Assembly: GCA_022826205.1 (NCBI GenBank)
Contig: JAJDVJ010000170.1
Coordinates: forward strand, 1-64,000
Direction of reading: 5' to 3'
Source: Silicimonas sp.
GTDB lineage: Bacteria > Pseudomonadota > Alphaproteobacteria > Rhodobacterales > Rhodobacteraceae
Length of the DNA: 64,000 nt
Part shown: positions 37,410 to 47,849 of the stretch, one piece after another
Position numbering within the stretch: the stretch's first letter is position 1
How the letters are laid out: each line of letters begins with the position of its first letter
Program-made: the position numbers and the translations under genes
The notes under the pieces: model-generated
What the model was told of the DNA's origin: nothing
What the model saw: only the letters and a program-made list of their open reading frames with translations
The model's database searches: none

Positions 37410-38228
37410 ATGGAAATAGGAGATATCGCGCATCGGGGCCTCGTTCTCCTTGGCTGCGGCAAGATGGGCGGAGCTTTGCTTAAGGGGTGGATCGGGCAAG
37501 GCATGGACATGGGCGCCGTCTGGGTGGTCGATCCGGCACCTTCCGACGAACTGAGTGCGCTTGTCGGCGTGAACCTGAACGCCGACCTCCCTGCTTCGCC
37601 TGCGATGGTTGTAGTCGCGGTTAAGCCCCAGATGATGGAAACGGCATTGGAGTCGGTGCTGCAGTTCGGGGGGCGCAAGGATACCGTGTTCCTGTCGGTT
37701 GCAGCGGGGACGACACTTGAACGGTTCGAAGCGGCGCTTGGATCATCTACCCCGGTCATTCGCGCCATGCCAAACACGCCTGCCGCAATCGGGCGGGGCA
37801 TTACGGCACTCGTCTGCAATGATCGGGTATCCGAGGCTGGCATGGACATGGGTGAGGAGCTCCTGTCCGCCGTTGGCCAGACCGTGCGCCTGGAACGGGA
37901 GGCGGACATGGACGCGGTCACGGCGGTGTCCGGGTCCGGTCCGGCCTATGTTTTTCATCTCATCGAGGCGCTCGCGACGGCCGGGCAGGCGGAGGGCCTT
38001 TCATCGGAGCTGGCTCTTACCCTCGCGCGTTCGACCGTGGTCGGTGCGGGTGCGCTGGCCGAGTCCTCGCAGGAGGATCCGGGGCAGCTTCGTGTCAACG
38101 TCACGTCGCCGGGCGGGACGACGGAGGCTGCGTTGAACATACTGATGGATGATGCCACGGGATTTCCCGCACTTGTCTCGCGGGCCGTCAGCGCGGCCGC
38201 CAGCAGAAGTCGGGAGCTCGGAAAATGA
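37410..38228 (+). CDS. proC: Pyrroline-5-carboxylate reductase
   Basis: 272 residues from ATG 37410, with GGGAGG just upstream. It makes L-proline from pyrroline-5-carboxylate with NAD(P)H. Rossmann start LVLLGCGKMGGALLKGW, VVVAVKPQMM, MPNTPAAIGRGITAL, AVTAVSGSGPAYVFHLIEAL and SPGGTTEAALNIL are the family motifs. It overlaps csaA by 4 bp (ATGA). Confidence 0.95.
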   Translation: MEIGDIAHRGLVLLGCGKMGGALLKGWIGQGMDMGAVWVVDPAPSDELSALVGVNLNADLPASPAMVVVAVKPQMMETALESVLQFGGRKDTVFLSVAAGTTLERFEAALGSSTPVIRAMPNTPAAIGRGITALVCNDRVSEAGMDMGEELLSAVGQTVRLEREADMDAVTAVSGSGPAYVFHLIEALATAGQAEGLSSELALTLARSTVVGAGALAESSQEDPGQLRVNVTSPGGTTEAALNILMDDATGFPALVSRAVSAAASRSRELGK

Positions 38229-38560
38229 CGATCAGCTTCGAGGAATTCATGAAGGTCGACATTCGCGTCGGCGTGATCACGCGCGCGGAACCTTTCCCAG
38301 AGGCGCGAAAGCCCGCGTTCAAGATCTGGGTAGATTTCGGGCCGGACCTCGGTGTCAGGAAGAGTTCCGCACAGATCACGCGGCACTACGATGTCGAGAC
38401 GCTGCTGGGGCGCAAGGTGCTCGCGGTCGTGAACTTCCCGCCGCGTCAGATCGGGCCGGTCATGTCGGAAATACTCGTGTTGGGAGTGCCGGACGAGGAC
38501 GGGGAGGTTGTGTTGTTGAAGCCGGACAAGGATGTCCCGATTGGCGGTCGCATGTATTGA
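38225..38560 (+). CDS. csaA: CsaA-type tRNA-binding protein
   Basis: 111 residues, a lone EMAP-II-like OB fold: KVDIRVGVITRAEPFPEARKPAFKIWVDFG, GRKVLAVVNFPPRQIGPVMSEILVLG. This corresponds to the anticodon-independent tRNA-binding domain of CsaA and MetG. CsaA has chaperone-like activity in Bacillus. It is translationally coupled to proC. Confidence 0.92.
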   Translation: MTISFEEFMKVDIRVGVITRAEPFPEARKPAFKIWVDFGPDLGVRKSSAQITRHYDVETLLGRKVLAVVNFPPRQIGPVMSEILVLGVPDEDGEVVLLKPDKDVPIGGRMY

Positions 38561-39926
<1,366 letters not shown>

Positions 39927-40046
39927 AAGGGAGGCACGTCTTTCTGTATTCCCGCACTGTGGATGTCGCGGTGTCGATTCCTCCCGGATCGGATGGCATG
40001 ATCAAGTGCCATAGGCGTGGAACAGGGATGTTGCCAAAGTAGGATC

Positions 40047-40958
40047 GTGGCACGGCGAAACGACAAGAAAGTCGACTATTTTCGTCCGATCAGGCACTTG
40101 GCCGTCGGTTGCCTGGTGTTTGTCCTTCTTGCCAGCTTTGTTCTTTGGCGGAGCGACACGTCTCGAGCCGAACGCATGCGGATAGCCGTCGTCGATTTCG
40201 TCGTGACGAATCTGGAATGGGCTTTGGTGCCGGTCACGGAGACGGTCAAGTTGGCAACGCAGATTCAGTCCTACGCCGTTCTTCAGCGCCAGAACCGCGA
40301 ATTGCGCGACGAGCTTCGACGGCTAAGGGCCTGGAGAGAGACGGCGCTGCAACTGGAGCAGGAGAACGCCAGGCTGCTGAACTTGAACAGGGCCCGGCTG
40401 GATCCGGCACTGACCGTGGTCACGGGCAAGGTCATTGCCGACAGCGGCTCACCTTACCGCCATTCCGTGCTGCTGAATGTCGGGCGCGTACGCGACGGAA
40501 TTGCGGATGGATGGGCCGTCACAGACGGGCTCGGACTTGTCGGCCGGATCCTCGGAGTCGGACAGCGTTCAAGCCGCGTGCTGCTCTTGACGGACAGTGC
40601 AAGTCGCGTCCCCGTCACTATTCAGCCCTCGGGGCAAAATGCACTTCTTTCGGGCGACAACTCCCGATTGCCGGTGCTTGAGCTCATTGACGCACCCGAT
40701 GATGTCCGGCCGGGCGATCGTGTCGTCTCTTCCGGTGCCGGTCGCGTGCTTCCAGCCGGATTGCTGGTCGGAAATGTGGTGCTGGACCGTAACGGTCGCT
40801 TGAGGCTGCGGCTTGCTGCCGACTACGACCGGATTGAATTCCTTCGTGTGCTTCGCAGCCCTCCGGTCGAGACACTGGATGCTCCGGCGGTCCTGGTTGG
40901 TCCGCTGCTGCCGCCGGTCGAAGCCGTGTGGGCGGAAGGGGAGAATGCCGATGGCTGA
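40047..40958 (+). CDS. mreC: Rod shape-determining protein MreC
   Basis: 303 residues from GTG 40047 (MARRNDKK); GTG 40017 would add 10 residues. One membrane helix (about 20-38, LAVGCLVFVLLASFVLW), then a coiled coil (RQNRELRDELRRLRAWRETALQLEQENARLL), then the periplasmic beta domain with VIADSGSPYRHSVLLNVG. It links MreB to PBP2 in the periplasm. It overlaps mreD by 8 bp. Confidence 0.93.
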   Translation: MARRNDKKVDYFRPIRHLAVGCLVFVLLASFVLWRSDTSRAERMRIAVVDFVVTNLEWALVPVTETVKLATQIQSYAVLQRQNRELRDELRRLRAWRETALQLEQENARLLNLNRARLDPALTVVTGKVIADSGSPYRHSVLLNVGRVRDGIADGWAVTDGLGLVGRILGVGQRSSRVLLLTDSASRVPVTIQPSGQNALLSGDNSRLPVLELIDAPDDVRPGDRVVSSGAGRVLPAGLLVGNVVLDRNGRLRLRLAADYDRIEFLRVLRSPPVETLDAPAVLVGPLLPPVEAVWAEGENADG

Positions 40959-41478
40959 CTTCGTGAGCCGTGTCTGGCTGTTTCGCGCGGGTTTCTTCCT
41001 GCTGGCGGGCGCCGCAGGGTTTGTCCAGCTTCTGCCCTTGGACATTGGCCCCGACGACTGGGTGCCCGGTCAGGAACTCGTTCTGGTCATGGCCTTTGCC
41101 TGGGTCGTCAGGCGCCCGGAATACGTGCCTGCGCTTCTTCTGGCAGCGGTCTTCCTGATCGCCGACATACTGTTCATGCGCCCTCCCGGGCTGTGGGCCG
41201 CACTGGTGGTTCTTGCCGGCGAGTTCCTTCGCGGACGACGCGCACGAGCGTTTGCGGCGACGTTGTTCACGGAATGGTTGCTGATTGCGATTGTGCTCCT
41301 GGTGATGAAAGTCGTGGAGACCGTGATGCTGTTGCTGTCTGGTGCCGGTCATGCGGGCATGGACGTGTCGTTCATGCACTTGGGGCTTGCCATCCTGTTC
41401 TATCCGGTTGTCGTCCTTCTGTCCGAGCGCGTCCTCGGTATCAGGAAGCTGCATCCTGGGGACAGGGAGCGGTCCTGA
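40951..41478 (+). CDS. mreD: Rod shape-determining protein MreD
   Basis: 175 residues from ATG 40951 (overlaps mreC). Polytopic: about five membrane segments with LILADILFMRPPGLWAA-like text (FLIADILFMRPPGLW), the MreD/RodD signature being the D..x.PPGL segment. It partners MreC in the elongasome. The longer frame from 40813 runs through mreC and is rejected. Confidence 0.9.
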   Translation: MADFVSRVWLFRAGFFLLAGAAGFVQLLPLDIGPDDWVPGQELVLVMAFAWVVRRPEYVPALLLAAVFLIADILFMRPPGLWAALVVLAGEFLRGRRARAFAATLFTEWLLIAIVLLVMKVVETVMLLLSGAGHAGMDVSFMHLGLAILFYPVVVLLSERVLGIRKLHPGDRERS

Positions 41479-41490
41479 GAGAGAGGGAAA

Positions 41491-43431
41491 ATGAATCGCT
41501 CGTGGGCAGAATCCGACGAGAGTGCCGGAATAATCTCGCGGCGCGCGCTTGTGCTGGGCGGCGGCCAGCTTGCCCTCTTGGGAACGCTGGTGCTGAGGAT
41601 GCGTCAGCTTCAGGTGCACGAGGCGGCAGACTACCAGCTTCTGGCCGAGGACAACCGGGTCAACGTTCGCCTCATCTCTCCGCGCCGGGGCAAGATCTTC
41701 GACCGGCACGGAATCCCTGTCGCGCAAAACGGTCAAAACTACCGGATTGTCATCGTGCGAGAGGATGCCGGTGACGTGGATGAGACAATTGCCAAAGTGC
41801 GACGGCTTGTAGAGCTTGATGAAAGCAAGCTCGAGCGTGCATTGAAGGAGATGTATCGCCGGAGTCCGTTCGTGCCGGTCACGCTTGCGGACCAGCTGAC
41901 CTGGGAAGATGTCGCCGAAGTCGCAGTCAATGCGCCAGCATTGCCCGGCATCACGCCGGAAGTCGGCCTGTCGCGCGTGTATCCGTTGGGGTCGGACTTT
42001 GCGCATGTGGTCGGCTATGTCGGGCCGGTCAGCGAAAGCGACCTGTCCCGGGTGGAACCGCCGGACCCCGTCCTGCAGATTCCGGGGTATCAATTCGGCA
42101 AGATCGGAATCGAGGCAAAGCGTGAGACCGATCTCCGCGGGCGGGCCGGCCTCCGCAGGATCGAGGTCAGCGCGGCAGGCCGTGTCATGCGGGAGCTTGG
42201 TCGCGATGAATCCGTTCCCGGCCGCGACCTGCAGCTGACCGTTGATCATGCGCTTCAGAACTATGCGCAGGCGCGACTTGCGGGCGAAAGCGGCAGCGCA
42301 GTTGTAATTGACGTTGAAACCGGCGGCATTCGGGCCATGGTCTCGTCGCCGTCCTTTGATCCGAACCTGTTCGTGCGCGGGATTTCGGTGAAGGACTATG
42401 GCGCGCTCCGAGATCACGCCCACGTGCCTCTGTTCAACAGATCCGTTCAAGGGCAGTATCCGCCGGGATCCACATTCAAGATGATGACCGCGCTGGCTGC
42501 CTTGCGGGCAGGAGTGCTGGGCCCACGCGATACCATACATTGCCCTGGACACTTGGAGTTCGGTGGGCGCAAGTTCCATTGCTGGAGGCCCGGCGGCCAC
42601 GGTCGGATGGATCTTGACATGGCAATTACCCAATCCTGCGATGTCTATTTCTACGAGGCTGCCCGTCGCGTCGGAATCGATCGCATTGCGGAGCTATGCG
42701 CGGAATTCGGGCTGGGTCAGCGCCCTGACATACCCGTGTCGGCCGTACGGTCCGGAATCGTGCCGTCCATCAAGTGGAAGGCACGTGTTCGTGGAGAGGG
42801 ATGGCTTCAGGGCGAGACATTGAATGCGGGCATCGGGCAAGGCGACGTTCTGGCCTCGCCGTTGCAACTCGCGGTCATGACCGCGCGCATCGCGAGCATG
42901 CGGGCGGTCAAGCCACGCTTGATCAAGTCGATCGATGGTGTCGAGACATCGGTCGAGCCGGCCGCAGAGCTCGATTTGCCCGAAGGCCTGATGCAATTGG
43001 TCAGACGGGCCATGTACAACGTGGTCAATGGTCCGAGGGGAACGGCACGGAGGGCGAAGATCGTCGCAGAGGAGTTCCTCATGGCTGGCAAGACAGGAAC
43101 CAGCCAGGTGCGCAGCATCTCGGAAACCGAGCGCGATCAGGGTGTCACGAAGAATGAAGAGCTTCCCCGGCATCTGCGGGACCACGGCCTCTTTGTTGCA
43201 TTCGCGCCGTATGACAAGCCGAAGTACGCGATCGCCGTGGTCATAGAACACGGCAGCAGCGGTGCGCTCGTGGCACTGCCGGCACGAGACATCCTGCTCT
43301 ATGCGCTGTCCGGGGGCATTCCGCCGCTGACAGCCTATCCGCCGGACCAGCGGGAAGCGATTCGACAGCAGCATCAAGAGATGCTGCTGCGCCCGCGCCA
43401 GAAACCGGTCCGGAAAGCGAGCAGGGCATGA
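41491..43431 (+). CDS. mrdA: Penicillin-binding protein 2
   Basis: 646 residues, class B transpeptidase of the elongasome. An N-terminal anchor (ALVLGGGQLALLGTLVLRMR) is followed by the dimerisation domain (RGKIFDRHGIPVAQN). The transpeptidase has S327-T-F-K330 as SxxK, SCD in ITQSCDVYFYEAARR, and KTG at 534-536 in AGKTGTSQ. It cross-links lateral-wall peptidoglycan with RodA and overlaps rodA by 4 bp. Confidence 0.95.
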   Translation: MNRSWAESDESAGIISRRALVLGGGQLALLGTLVLRMRQLQVHEAADYQLLAEDNRVNVRLISPRRGKIFDRHGIPVAQNGQNYRIVIVREDAGDVDETIAKVRRLVELDESKLERALKEMYRRSPFVPVTLADQLTWEDVAEVAVNAPALPGITPEVGLSRVYPLGSDFAHVVGYVGPVSESDLSRVEPPDPVLQIPGYQFGKIGIEAKRETDLRGRAGLRRIEVSAAGRVMRELGRDESVPGRDLQLTVDHALQNYAQARLAGESGSAVVIDVETGGIRAMVSSPSFDPNLFVRGISVKDYGALRDHAHVPLFNRSVQGQYPPGSTFKMMTALAALRAGVLGPRDTIHCPGHLEFGGRKFHCWRPGGHGRMDLDMAITQSCDVYFYEAARRVGIDRIAELCAEFGLGQRPDIPVSAVRSGIVPSIKWKARVRGEGWLQGETLNAGIGQGDVLASPLQLAVMTARIASMRAVKPRLIKSIDGVETSVEPAAELDLPEGLMQLVRRAMYNVVNGPRGTARRAKIVAEEFLMAGKTGTSQVRSISETERDQGVTKNEELPRHLRDHGLFVAFAPYDKPKYAIAVVIEHGSSGALVALPARDILLYALSGGIPPLTAYPPDQREAIRQQHQEMLLRPRQKPVRKASRA

Positions 43432-44570
43432 GCTTTCTCGAGTACAGGGTACGGTTCATTCCGAGAGGCGCGCGCAAGCTTCTTCATATCAACTGGGCGC
43501 TTGTGGTCCTGCTGACTACAGTTGCCTCAGTGGGTTTCCTGATGCTGACTTCGGCGGCGGGCGGGGATGTGTCCCGCTGGGCAGAACCACATATGGTGCG
43601 GTTTGCGGCGGGTCTCGTCCTGATGCTGTTGATCGGTCTTGTGCCGATCTGGTTCTGGCGTTCGGTTTCCGGGCTGGCATATGCCAGCGCACTCGTCCTC
43701 CTGATCATGGTGGAGTTCTTTGGAACCGTTGGCATGGGTGCGCAGCGCTGGATTGACCTCGGATTCATCCAGTTTCAGCCGTCGGAAATGATGAAGATCG
43801 CGCTCGTGATGTGTCTCGCGGCCTATTACGACTGGTTGCCTCTTTCGAGCGTGTCACGGCCACTATGGGTTCTTGTGCCACTGATCCTGATCCTCATCCC
43901 GGCAGCGATCATATTCAGACAACCGGATCTGGGCACTATGGTGCTCCTGGTCGTGGGCAGCGGCATCGTGATGTTTTGCGCCGGTGTGAGCTGGTGGTAC
44001 TTCCTGGGCGTGGTCGGCGCGGTGGCGGGCATGGTGTTCACGGTCTTTCTCTCGCGCGGCACGGATTGGCAAATCCTGCAAGACTACCAGTACCGCCGCA
44101 TCAACATATTCCTTGACCCCTCGATCGATCCCCTTGGCGCGGGCTATCACATCACTCAGTCCAAGATTGCGCTGGGGTCCGGCGGGTGGGCCGGAAAGGG
44201 CTTCATGCAAGGCACGCAATCACGCCTGAACTTCCTGCCGGAAAAACACACGGACTTCATATTCACGACGCTTGCCGAAGAGTTCGGATTTGTCGGAGGA
44301 TTCTCCCTGCTTTCGCTGTACGGCCTGATCATTTTCGTGTGCGTCCTGTCGGCGCTTGGGAACAAGAATCGCTTTGGGGCGCTTCTTACTCTGGGTGTGT
44401 CGGCGGCACTGTTCCTTCATGTCCTCGTGAACATTTCGATGGTCGTGGGACTTGCCCCGGTGGTGGGAGTTCCTCTTCCGCTTGTCTCCTATGGCGGATC
44501 GGCCTTGCTGGTCCTGATGATGGCCTTCGGCCTCGTGCAGTCTGCGCACGTCTACAGGTGGCGAAATTGA
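43428..44570 (+). CDS. rodA: Peptidoglycan glycosyltransferase RodA (SEDS)
   Basis: 380 residues, about ten membrane helices. SEDS motifs: GAQRWIDLGFIQFQPSEMMKIALV, FRQPDLGTMVLL, LPEKHTDFIFTTLAEEFGF and VVGVPLPLVSYGGSALL. It polymerises lipid II with PBP2. The stop overlaps the next gene by 4 bp, so the hydroxyacid dehydrogenase is transcribed with the elongasome. Confidence 0.95.
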   Translation: MSFLEYRVRFIPRGARKLLHINWALVVLLTTVASVGFLMLTSAAGGDVSRWAEPHMVRFAAGLVLMLLIGLVPIWFWRSVSGLAYASALVLLIMVEFFGTVGMGAQRWIDLGFIQFQPSEMMKIALVMCLAAYYDWLPLSSVSRPLWVLVPLILILIPAAIIFRQPDLGTMVLLVVGSGIVMFCAGVSWWYFLGVVGAVAGMVFTVFLSRGTDWQILQDYQYRRINIFLDPSIDPLGAGYHITQSKIALGSGGWAGKGFMQGTQSRLNFLPEKHTDFIFTTLAEEFGFVGGFSLLSLYGLIIFVCVLSALGNKNRFGALLTLGVSAALFLHVLVNISMVVGLAPVVGVPLPLVSYGGSALLVLMMAFGLVQSAHVYRWRN

Positions 44571-45505
44571 TCAGGGTCCTGATTTCCGGACAGCGTGTGG
44601 ACTGGGATGAGTATGGTGAGCCCTTGCTGGCCGCGCTGACCAATGCCGGCATCGAGGCCGAGGTCATTCACGAGAGAATGCCGCGAGCGCCGGAGACCAT
44701 TGACTACATCATCTACGCACCGTGGAGCGACATGAAGGATTTCTCGCCGTTCACAGGTGCCAAGGCGGTCATCAATCTCTGGGCGGGCGTGGAAGACGTG
44801 GTGACCAACGATTCCTTGAAGGCGCCGCTCGTACGCATGGTGGACCCCGGACTGACCGGCGGAATGGTCGAATGGTGTGTTGCTCACGCATTGCGGCATC
44901 ATCTTGGAATCGACAGGGACGTTTGCCGCCGCAACGCGGTTTGGGACCAGTGCGTGCCGCCGCTTGCACGCGAACGGCCATTGACGATCCTGGGGCTCGG
45001 CGTGCTTGGCCGCGCAGTGGCAGAAGCGCTTTCGAGCTTGGGATTTCCCGTAGCGGGCTGGAGCAGGAGCGCGAAGGACGTGCCGGGCGTGACGTGCCTT
45101 TCGGGAGAAGGCGGTCTCGTCGAGGCGCTTCGCAGGGCCGAACTGCTGATCCTCCTTCTGCCACTCACACCCGCGACAGAGGAGCTCATGAACTCAGAGC
45201 GGCTTGCACTCCTGCCAAAGGGGGCCATCCTGATCAATCCAGGACGTGGTCCCCTGATCGACGATGACGCGTTGCTCGCAGCACTTGACAGTGGCCACAT
45301 TGCGCATGCCACGCTTGACGTATTTCGCGAAGAGCCCTTGCCAGGCGATCACCCGTTCTGGGCTCATCCGGGCATCACCGTGACGCCCCATGTCGCGTCC
45401 GCAACGCGGCCGGATACAGCGGTCGGGGTCATTGTCGAGAACATTCGCCGTGGCGAGTCAGGAAAGCCACTGCTGCATCTCGTCGATCGGCGCCTAGGGT
45501 ATTGA
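44567..45505 (+). CDS. ghrA: Glyoxylate/hydroxypyruvate reductase A-like dehydrogenase
   Basis: 312 residues from TTG 44567, which overlaps the rodA stop (TTGA); GTG 44558 (MAKLIRVL) is an alternative. D-2-hydroxyacid dehydrogenase: NAD(P) loop LTILGLGVLGRAVAEAL, catalytic Arg in INPGRGPLIDDDAL, Glu in DVFREEPLPGDHPFW, and His in VTPHVAS. The GhrA-type N-terminus IIYAPWSDMKDFSPFTGAKAVINLWAGVE supports the assignment. It probably reduces glyoxylate or hydroxypyruvate. Its place behind rodA recurs in Rhodobacterales, so far as I recall. Confidence 0.88.
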   Translation: MIRVLISGQRVDWDEYGEPLLAALTNAGIEAEVIHERMPRAPETIDYIIYAPWSDMKDFSPFTGAKAVINLWAGVEDVVTNDSLKAPLVRMVDPGLTGGMVEWCVAHALRHHLGIDRDVCRRNAVWDQCVPPLARERPLTILGLGVLGRAVAEALSSLGFPVAGWSRSAKDVPGVTCLSGEGGLVEALRRAELLILLLPLTPATEELMNSERLALLPKGAILINPGRGPLIDDDALLAALDSGHIAHATLDVFREEPLPGDHPFWAHPGITVTPHVASATRPDTAVGVIVENIRRGESGKPLLHLVDRRLGY

Positions 45506-45622
45506 CCTGTCGTCGCTGACAGATCGTGCATGCGTTGCGGCGCCTGGGCGTGGCTTCAGGCTGTTCGAGGAAATGCGCTGTTCCGTCCCAAGGTCAAGCC
45601 CTGCGCTCTCAAAAAATGCCCT

Positions 45623-46225
45623 TCAAGCGAGCGCCTCCTGCACACGGGACTTTAGTTCGGGCAGCAGTTCCGTCTCAAACCACGGATTGGTGTTGAGCCA
45701 AGCCGTATTTCGCCAAGACGGGTGGGGCAGGGGAATCGCATCCGGAAGTCTGGATCTCCAGTCGCGGACGGTCTCGGTCACCCGGGCGTTGCGGGGGAGT
45801 CCGAGATGCCATGCATGTGCATGGGAACCAACGAGCAGCGCCAGCCGGATGGCCGGCAGTCTGTCGAGCACGCGAGCCCTCCATGTCTCCGCGCAGACTC
45901 CGGGCGGCGGCAAGTCGCTGCCACCGGTGCTGTAGCCCGGAAAGCAGAATGCCATCGGCACGATGGCGACGCGCGAGGTGTCGTAGAAGGTCAACTCGTC
46001 AACACCCATCCATTTGCGGAGGCGATCACCCGACCTGTCCTTGAAGGGAATGCCGATCTCATGCACCTGCCGGCCGGGTGCCTGTCCGGCGACAAGAAGG
46101 CGGGCGGTGGATTCAAACCAGACAACCGGGCGCGGTCGATGTCCTGTGGCCGTTGCCGCGAAGCGCGCGGCGCAGAGTTCGCATGCGCCGAGACGTTTCT
46201 TGAGATCGGAAAGGCCCTTGTCCAT
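45623..46225 (-). CDS. Iron-sulfur uracil-DNA glycosylase family protein
   Basis: 200 residues from ATG at 46223-46225; the upstream extension (99 residues, Arg/Ser-rich) is not coding-like. Cys15-x-x-Cys18 near the start plus a C-x16-C pair (CFPGYSTGGSDLPPPGVC) give the four cysteines of a 4Fe-4S cluster, as in family 4/5 UDGs. The active-site text LLVAGQAPGRQVHEIGIPF replaces the GEAPGxxED motif of family 4. LPHPSWRNTAW is the second motif. It is expected to act in uracil or related base removal, but the altered motif leaves substrate open. Confidence 0.82.
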   Translation of the reverse strand: MDKGLSDLKKRLGACELCAARFAATATGHRPRPVVWFESTARLLVAGQAPGRQVHEIGIPFKDRSGDRLRKWMGVDELTFYDTSRVAIVPMAFCFPGYSTGGSDLPPPGVCAETWRARVLDRLPAIRLALLVGSHAHAWHLGLPRNARVTETVRDWRSRLPDAIPLPHPSWRNTAWLNTNPWFETELLPELKSRVQEALA

Positions 46226-46452
46226 GGGTCGCCTGGTGCCGCTGCTGGCTCTTGCACCTCCTACAGGCTTCCGAGTCGGTTGACCACGTTCCTGAAGGGT
46301 GCTTGCCCAAAACTTGCGGGAGGCTGGCGGCAGGTGTCCCCGGCTTCCGTCACGACGCGATTGCGTCGACCGATGGATTTCGCACATATCTTGGCAAATG
46401 GCAGTTGCGTGGGACGTGCTGGCGGCAAGGGCAAAGGGAGCAGGTCGGAGGC

Positions 46453-47376
46453 ATGAAAGTTCACATTCTTGACGATTGGTCCGACACGCTCCGGACCGAT
46501 CACGAAACGGATGTTGCGGCACTTGCTGCCCGGATGCTTCCGGGCGAAGCGATGGTGCTCATCCGCGAAAGGTCCCGGATCACGGCGGAACTTCTCGACC
46601 GGTTGCCCAACCTCAGGCTGATTTCATTGCGGGGCGCGCATTCGCATGTGGACGTTGATGCGTGCACGCGAAACGGCGTGTTGTTGTGTTCGAACATGCA
46701 CGCGGACACACCTTCCCATGCTGCGGCAGAATTGACGCTGGCACTGATTCTGGCGAGCTGGCGGCAGATTCCTGAGCATGTGAATTCGATTCGGGCAGGG
46801 AACTGGCAAGCAGGTGTCGGCCGGACGCTTCGTGACCGGCGATTGGGACTGTACGGCTACGGACGCATTGCTGGGGTGGTTGCGGGATATGCAGCCGCGA
46901 TCGGCATGAACGTTCAGTGGTGGGGATCAAAGGAAGGCCGTGCGCGAGCCCGGACAGACGGGCGACGTGTCGCCGAGAGCCGCGAGGCGTTTTTCGCGAC
47001 GTCTGACATTGTCAGCCTGCATGTTCGCCTGACGCCGGCGACACGCGGAATTGTCACTGGTGCCGATCTGGCTGCGATGGCTGATCGCTCTCTTCTGGTA
47101 AACACGTCCCGGGCAGGTCTCATCGAACCTGGCGCGCTTGAATCGGAAGCGCGGCGCGGTCGCCTTCTGGTTGCAACCGATGTGTTTGAAACTGAGCCGC
47201 TCCAGGATCCGACGCATATCCTGCTGAGCCAGCCCAACGTCTTGCCGACTCCTCACATCGGCTACGTGACGGAAGACGAGCTCGAATTGCAGTTCCGGGA
47301 CGTTTTCGAGCAGATCAATGCCTTTGCCCGGGGAGACCCGATCCACATGGTCAACCCGGAAGTCCTTGATTGGTGA
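46453..47376 (+). CDS. D-2-hydroxyacid dehydrogenase (SerA/phosphoglycerate dehydrogenase-like)
   Basis: 307 residues from ATG 46453, with CGGAGG just upstream. Substrate domain LRLISLRGAHSHVDVDACTRNGVLLCSN, NAD loop LGLYGYGRIAGVVAGYAAAIGMNVQWWG, catalytic Arg in VNTSRAGLIEPGAL, Glu in DVFETEPLQDPTH, and His in PTPHIGYV. In text it is nearer D-3-phosphoglycerate dehydrogenases than GhrA, but lacks the ACT domain. Divergent from the glycosylase. Substrate unknown. Confidence 0.85.
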   Translation: MKVHILDDWSDTLRTDHETDVAALAARMLPGEAMVLIRERSRITAELLDRLPNLRLISLRGAHSHVDVDACTRNGVLLCSNMHADTPSHAAAELTLALILASWRQIPEHVNSIRAGNWQAGVGRTLRDRRLGLYGYGRIAGVVAGYAAAIGMNVQWWGSKEGRARARTDGRRVAESREAFFATSDIVSLHVRLTPATRGIVTGADLAAMADRSLLVNTSRAGLIEPGALESEARRGRLLVATDVFETEPLQDPTHILLSQPNVLPTPHIGYVTEDELELQFRDVFEQINAFARGDPIHMVNPEVLDW

Positions 47377-47469
47377 ATTCGACCGAGCGATTGCGCGTGA
47401 TGAACGACCGCCAGCTTGGCCCGTGACGACAGTCCTGTCTTTCAGGCTGTCACTCTGTGCACAAATTCA

Positions 47470-47506
47470 TTGACAACCTCTCTCATTTCTATATTTCTAG
47501 AAATAT
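47470..47506 (+). promoter_or_regulatory. Promoter with palindromic operator of the ArsR-type regulator
   Basis: A consensus -35, TTGACA (47470-47475), is followed after 16 bp by TATTTC (47492-47497). The perfect 16-bp palindrome ATATTTCTAGAAATAT (47491-47506) covers the -10, the probable start of transcription and the first two bases of the ATG at 47505. This is the layout of an autorepressed ArsR promoter, and predicts a leaderless or nearly leaderless mRNA. Confidence 0.65.
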
Positions 47507-47849
47507 GAAAATGACCTCACCCGAATCGACGCCAGACTTGAGCCGGGCCGCCGCAAGTTTCGCGGCGCTGGGCTCGGAGCAACGGCTGTCCGTGCTCAGG
47601 GTCCTCGTGCGTGCCGGACCTGACGGATTGTCCATTGGAGAGCTGGGCGAAAGGTCGGGTGTGACCGGGTCTACCTTGACCCACCACATGAAATTCCTCG
47701 CTGCGGCGGGCCTAGTGCGTCAGGTACGGGAAGGACGCAGGATTATATGCGTCGGCGCCGCCTATGAACGCATGCAGGAACTCTCGACGTTCCTGTTGAA
47801 CGAGTGCTGCGCTGACGCGGCTGAGGGGAGGGCCAGGCACCATGGCTGA
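47505..47849 (+). CDS. ArsR/SmtB-family transcriptional repressor
   Basis: 114 residues from ATG 47505 (MKMTSPES). Winged helix typical of ArsR: AALGSEQRLSVLRVLVRAGPDG, LSIGELGERSGVTGSTLTHHMKFL (recognition helix) and VREGRRIICVGA (wing). Cys82 and the pair Cys101-Cys102 near the C-terminus could form a thiol metalloid site, different from the classical ArsR helix-3 site, which lacks Cys here. It overlaps the permease by 8 bp, so it surely controls that gene. No Shine-Dalgarno is visible upstream, in keeping with a leaderless transcript. Confidence 0.88.
   Translation: MKMTSPESTPDLSRAAASFAALGSEQRLSVLRVLVRAGPDGLSIGELGERSGVTGSTLTHHMKFLAAAGLVRQVREGRRIICVGAAYERMQELSTFLLNECCADAAEGRARHHG

Noticed and set aside
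40684-42633. 649-codon open frame on the minus strand
   Set aside because: Antisense to mreC-mreD-mrdA; the text is His/Arg/Gln-rich with no domain, and the sense genes are unambiguous.
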